Assembly (NCBI GenBank): GCA_001579985.1
Contig: LRSR01012121.1
Span: forward strand, 1 to 24,579
Length of the DNA stretch: 24,579 nt
Direction: 5' to 3'
DNA from: Hypsibius dujardini
Lineage: Eukaryota; Tardigrada; Eutardigrada; Parachela; Hypsibiidae
Below the pieces are notes generated by a model. It ran no database searches. It worked only from the letters and a program-made list of their open reading frames with translations, and was not told the DNA's origin. Shown here in pieces: positions 20,340 to 24,579 of the stretch; position 1 is the first letter of the stretch, and each line of letters starts with the position of its first letter. The translations under genes were made by a program, and so were the position numbers.

Positions 20340-20908
20340 TCGATGGTTCGCAGACCCCTTTTAGGTTGTATACTTGCGTGTCACGACCGGGTGTGTAGAC
20401 TGTTTCCTTGACTTTGCATCTCATTCGGTCGCAGTTATTGCCGTCGGTCCGGTCGTATCAAATACACCCGTCGTTTGAAGTATAATTATTATATATATAT
20501 ATGTATAAGTATTATAACTAATGCTCGTAACTCGTCACTCTGCGACTATGCCATGTACCCCTTCCATCATACTTCGTATTCCCTTTTGCAGGACTGAATA
20601 CATAAAAATCTCTTGCAATATTCTCCTACCCCATCGGCAGTTGGGACTTGGGTTAATTAACAGTAAAGTGCTAAACCCTTGCGGTTGACCGGTGTTCTTA
20701 CTTCTATATACCTGTGGCATTGGGTTGGGTGTCGGACTCAGACGATAATTGGATCCGGCTGTGGGCTGCGCGAAATGGAGTTTATAACCACTCCACAGCC
20801 TCATTCGAGGTCGGATGTATCGATTGCATAGGGAGCAAAGACATTTTCGTCGCTGCAGCCGTTGTAAGACGATATCGATACCAAAATATTTAACAAACTA
20901 TATCCCTC
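20340..20908. other. Unassigned intergenic sequence
   Basis: I see no supported gene. There is a TA run (20488-20506), and a short inverted motif GGAGTTTATAACCACTCC near 20777-20794. The moderate GC content and lack of splice context suggest non-coding DNA. Confidence 0.4.
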
Positions 20909-21399
20909 CGTTTAGGGTCCTTACAAGTCGAAACCAGGACCCCTCACGTTAGGGTAAGGGGTGGGCAAAGGGGAAAAATACATTTTTTTCAATATTGAAC
21001 CCAAAATTGAGCCTCTTGCCCCTGATAATTTTGAAACTTGTGGGGGGTGTGTGAGTCAAATTTCCAGTGGCTCTCGGGATTTCAAAAGGTTTTCAAAATC
21101 ATGAGTTTTTCATCAAATTTGGATTGTTCTTAAATGTTTTGAACCTCCCATTTGTATTAATTAATAGGGAGGTCATATTGGACTTGGACAAACTTCAAAT
21201 TTGAAGGAAAAACTTATGCTTTGAAAATGTTTTGAAATCCCCTGGAAATGAGACCCCACACCCTCACAAGTTTTAAAATAATTAGGGGCAAGAGGCCCAA
21301 TTTCGGGTTCAATTTTAAAAATAATGCATTTTGTCTCTTTGCCGACCCCTTGGCCTTACCGTTAGGAGTTCTGGTTCTGACCTGTAAGGACCCTAAACG
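20909..21399. mobile_element. Near-spacerless fold-back element (~490 bp palindrome)
   Basis: The left end CGTTTAGGGTCCTTAC is mirrored by GTAAGGACCCTAAACG at 21384-21399. Further in, GCCTCTTGCCCCTGATAATT (left) matches the complement of AATTAGGGGCAAGAGGCCCA (right), with other blocks in order. The centre is a perfect hairpin ACCTCCC/GGGAGGT (21143-21149 and 21167-21173). The arms are about 80-85% similar by eye. It looks like an inverted-repeat transposon or two copies of one repeat head to head. Confidence 0.7.
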
Positions 21400-21996
21400 A
21401 GCCTCTGCACTCCGTTTATGGTATCTACATTTCCATGTGCTGTTATTTATGTATATAGCAAGGTGGCCAAGACATTATTAAGAGGATAATTAATCGCACG
21501 GACTCTGTAAGAGATCAAAATCTATCCGAAATACATTGGGGCGGTGTTTGGGTCTTGATGCTGGAAATAATCTGCAAGTCGTTGGTACTCCGGTGAGTTG
21601 CGCCTTCAAATCGCGTTCCCTGTCTTTCCGTTTTAATGTGTCTGTCACTTCATCAGGTCCTCTCTGTTAATTCGCGCTTTCCGGCACTAGTACTTCCACC
21701 AGTCAAAAATCCTCCGTCTGGCTTCGATGGAGCCCCTTCCCTTCTTTCTTTTTGACATTTGGACGCAACCAGCGTATCGATTAACATGTCTCGTTGTCTT
21801 TGCTGTAACCTTCCAAACTCCATATGGAGTAAATTCCAGACACCCATTTGATAGAGAAATATATGGCGTTATTCAAATTTCTTTTGAATGCTTCTGAGAA
21901 ATCGTGAAATGGAAGAGAGAGAGCAAAAAAACTTTAAAGGAAAAGATTGATTAGCGAGACTGTTACTAGCAAATAGCTGGGTTGAATGCTTAACAG

Positions 21997-22062
21997 GGAA
22001 TTACCGAATGATTCTCATGCAAATGATACTGAATCATTCGGCAGCTTCCCTAACATTTTTTA
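21997..22062 (+). other. Possible transmembrane exon of the receptor-like gene
   Basis: After an acceptor-like TTAACAG the frame reads NYRMILMQMILNHSAASLTFF, resembling the third membrane segment of IR/iGluR proteins (R-x-x-x-x-x-W-x-x-x-x-I-L-x-x-Y-x-A-x-L-T). The open frame then runs into a dispersed repeat at 22063. Its phase cannot be matched to a clear upstream exon. It may be a broken exon or coincidence. Confidence 0.25.
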
Positions 22063-22203
22063 GAAATTTTGAAATCCGGGGGGGGGGATCTTGGAGATTA
22101 GACCCTCACATCCACATTAGTTTTCAAATCATTAGGGATCATAGGCCGAAATTTTGGTTCCATTTTGAAAAAAATGCATTTTTTTCTCTTTTCCCCCCTT
22201 TTC
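22063..22203. repeat. Solo copy of the fold-back arm
   Basis: GAAATCCGG, GACCCTCACA, AATCATTAGGG, the motif GGTTCCATTTTGAAAA and AATGCATTTT follow the same order as the right arm of the element at 20909-21399 (positions about 21218-21360). This shows the arm is a dispersed repeat family. Confidence 0.65.
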
Positions 22204-22323
22204 CATTTTACTGGTGTACTGTCGGAAGACAGTAGGTGACTTCAGAAATCACGTTTTGCCGGCAAATCATTAGACTTAGAAATAACTCAATTTTTGCGAT
22301 GCAATAATTGGTCCATTCTGTAG

Positions 22324-23411
22324 GCAAGCAAAAGACCCTCACCTGAGGGGTTTGGAGGCGGTCGTGATAACAACTGCCAGGACCGACGATGTTTTTCTCC
22401 AGACAATGGCTGATTTTGGCAAAGCAGGCACTCCAGCCACGTTCATTCTCGCGCGAACGCATTTCGGCTGGTTGGTATATTTCACCTGCGACTACATGGA
22501 AGTGCCCCCGAATATATATTCCGCAAGATCCTCACCTTACTGGCTCCGCCGAGATTCCGCCCTGTTCAAAGTCTTTTCGGAACGGTAGGCACATACGTAA
22601 AGATGTACAGCACTTTACATTGCATTCATGGACAATGCGCTGCTTGATGTGGAGAGCATATTCGGCAACATTTGGTATTTTTTTGCGATTACTGGAAGTT
22701 AGGAATAACATGCAAAAAACCCTCTTATTTGGGAAGGACTCCTTTTTCCTTAAAGTGTTCCGATCTTGTAAAAATATGTGTTCATGTAGAACTTTTGAGC
22801 TGTTTTACCCAGCAGGACTATTTTTCTCTGCACATTCATTGCCGTCTATTCAAAACAAGTTTAGGTTTTCCAGAAGGAATTATTTTTGTGGAAGTATATC
22901 ATGAGGGTGTGGCGTGGGCCAGAGTTTTGCTGGAACCTCACTTTCCCGCCTGTAATAGATGCTCACATGGACAGGCTTGGTGACAAAAAAATTTGAGATA
23001 GTGTCGTTAATAGTGGCAGAGAAATAGCGGTTCTAGGTCTGTTTCAAAAGCATTCCCGAATCCGGTAATTAGCGTACTATACTTGCTCACACTGTTTAAT
23101 GACTTTTTTTCTTCTCCTCACCTTGTAGATTTCAGCGGGTTTTCGAAGGAGGAATGCTAGAGCTTATCTTGAGACGATACGCTCAGTTATATGTGGACCA
23201 TCTCTTACGACATGTGCACAAAATTCGTGCTCATTGCGAACCATGGCGAATACCAAATAGGCCGATTGTCGCAAGGCGAACCGTCGGAATCCGCGACATG
23301 CTAATCACCCTTTCCGCTGGTGTAGCTATGCTTGTTGCTGATGGATTAGGCGGGTATGCCATGGAAATGACTGTCCATTACACAAAACGAAAGAGCGTCG
23401 CCGCTTCTTAG
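22324..23411 (+). CDS. C-terminal exons of an ionotropic glutamate receptor/IR-like protein (partial)
   Basis: Two exons, 22324-22584 and 23129-23411, join in phase 2 (CG/A) through a GTAGGC donor and a CCTTGTAG acceptor, and end at a TAG stop. They give about 180 residues. The order fits the end of an iGluR/IR: a segment like the second half-binding domain, then SARSSPYWLRR, FQRVFEGGMLELI (compare SP-xx-x-F-x-x-A-I-x-x-x-x-E-x-G-x-L in the family), then RRTVGIRDMLITLSAGVAML, a last membrane helix after a DM-like turn, and a short basic tail TKRKSVAAS. A ligand-gated cation channel of the protostome IR group is my best guess. The binding lobe S1 and the pore were not found with confidence upstream, where repeats intervene. 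It may be a pseudogene or a very divergent gene. Confidence 0.42.
22585..23128 (+). other. Intron between the two receptor-like exons
   Basis: 544 nt, AT-rich in its last third, with a polypyrimidine tract (CTTTTTTTCTTCTCCTCACC) before the acceptor. It includes a 103-codon frame (22672-22983) that I do not recognise and consider chance. Confidence 0.4.
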
Positions 23412-23721
23412 TTCATAACCGACAATCAATAATGAACTTGCAGATTGCGCCTCAAAGCAGTCGGCCAATGGCGCGTCTGCGACCTCCCATTTTGCTAGAT
23501 TGGCCCGCCCTACTCACTCATTTTGTTCCTTTCGAGTCATATTTCCTCTTTCTACTTTTTACACACATGCAACTTTATTAACAGTTCCACTTTTACATCG
23601 CCCCTGCTCTAGCCTTACTTTTTGCTGGCTCCACGAACTTTACTGGAGCAGTGACCTTGTTTTTAATACGCTACTACAGTAATACTTTAATCTTGAACGG
23701 AGGGATTCCTAAATTCGCTTC

Positions 23722-24376
23722 ATTAATCTTACTTGAGAAGTATTTCAGATGCCGAATTCTAATTGGCTCCACTTTAAGTTAGTCAAATTTATGATGGTTT
23801 TCAAAATTTATTTCACCGTTGTTATCCCAATAACAGTTTTGGCAGAATGTCAAAGTTGGGAAAACAATGGGAGATTCGCCAGTTTCCCTGGTTTTGACTG
23901 TAAAACGTCGTTTCTCAGAAAATATTTAATTTGATGATTTCTGACCCTGTCCCTCTCAAAATTCAATTTGGAATCGATTGTTGTAAGTAGAATCCCTTTT
24001 GGGTGTCAGGGGGCGGAGCTACAGGCCATTTTTGGAACTGGGAGGACAAGTACGAGTGGCATTGCAGAAATGACCCACAGTCCCGCCCCCTCATAACCAG
24101 AAATGATTTGCTGATGCCAATCGATTCCAAATTGAATTTTGAGGGGGACTGTGTCAAAAATTATCAATGAAATCTTTTCTGAAAATCGACGATTTTACAG
24201 TCAAAATCTGAAATCTTCCATTGTTTTTCCCAACTTTGAAATTCTGCCAAAAAAGTTGTTAGAATAACCACGGTGAAATAACTTAAGAAACCATCATAAA
24301 TGTGTCTCTATTAATAAAACTTAAAGTGGAGTCACTTTGAATTTGGCATCTGAAGTATTTCCCAAATTAGACTTGC
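23722..24376. mobile_element. Fold-back element, ~650 bp, arms almost abutting
   Basis: The left arm (from AAGTATTTCAGATGCC at 23739) mirrors the right arm (GGCATCTGAAGTATTT at 24345-24360). Internal matching blocks in order include CTCCACTTTAAG, TGATGGTTTTC/TGATGGTTTCT, AGTTGGGAAAAACAATGG-type sequence, and TCAAAATTCAATTTGGAATCGATTG, which is nearly perfect in both arms. The centre falls near 24049 between GGGGGCGG and CCGCCCCC. It contains no ORF of note. It is an inverted-repeat element unrelated in sequence to the one at 20909. Confidence 0.7.
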
Positions 24377-24579
24377 GTGTAGAACCATACGAGGTAAAGG
24401 CCGTTAACCAGGCCGCTTTTAGAAATCGTAACTTAACCAGGCCGGTTTTTTCAACGTTGATTTCCCGGCGCTGCAGTGCTGCCATGCCATGACAGATGGC
24501 TTGAAAACATTCAGAAAAATTCTCTGACCCATTTTAGTTCGTTCCTAAGCCTCACGGTTCGAATTTGAGTCCAAAAAAA
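24377..24579. other. Window end, possible repeat
   Basis: TTAACCAGGCCG occurs twice (24403-24414 and 24434-24445). The end carries GGTTCGAATTTGAGTCC followed by A7 at the edge, which resembles a tRNA-type B box but lacks a matching A box. No gene is supported. Confidence 0.3.

Noticed and set aside
24556-24579. tRNA-like or SINE end (GGTTCGAATTTGAGTCC plus A run)
   Set aside because: It resembles a B box, but no A box or cloverleaf could be drawn upstream; the A run is cut by the window edge.

Overview
The window is nuclear DNA of an intron-rich invertebrate animal. It carries parts of two conserved animal genes with short GT-AG introns (72-543 nt), secreted cysteine-rich proteins, degenerate tetranucleotide repeats and several fold-back repeats. 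The protein divergence and an ionotropic-receptor-like gene end suggest a protostome, perhaps an ecdysozoan. I cannot name the species.

Layout. (1) 177-5237, minus strand: the first ten coding exons of a WDFY3/ALFY orthologue (selective-autophagy BEACH protein). All splice phases agree, and the gene runs off the left edge. (2) 5238-7958: gene-poor DNA with a GGAAT-like degenerate repeat, a large CAGA array and one isolated trypsin-like exon. (3) 7959-9276 and 12185-12751, plus strand: two paralogous secreted proteins, each made of two eight-cysteine modules. The first has one intron; the second has none. Between them lie a fold-back element with a CCGT core, a degraded trypsin-like fragment behind a signal peptide, and a TA-flanked MITE. 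(4) 12752-15521: mostly non-coding, with a duplicated repeat, palindromes, a CAGA array and one doubtful ORF. (5) 15522-18917, minus strand: a complete ten-exon AMFR/gp78 orthologue, an ER ubiquitin ligase with membrane segments, RING-H2, CUE and a G2BR-like helix. (6) 18918-24579: a repeat-dominated flank with three fold-back structures, a possible RNase H-like relic and, at 22324-23411, the last two exons of an apparent iGluR/IR-type receptor.

The two best-supported genes act in protein quality control (aggregate autophagy and ER-associated degradation). Nothing in the sequence shows that their adjacency is functional. The least familiar items are the cysteine-rich paralogue pair, the repeat-filled introns and the fold-back elements sharing a tandem CCGT core. 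All exon models come from reading splice signals, phases and remembered family sequences by eye; no search was run.
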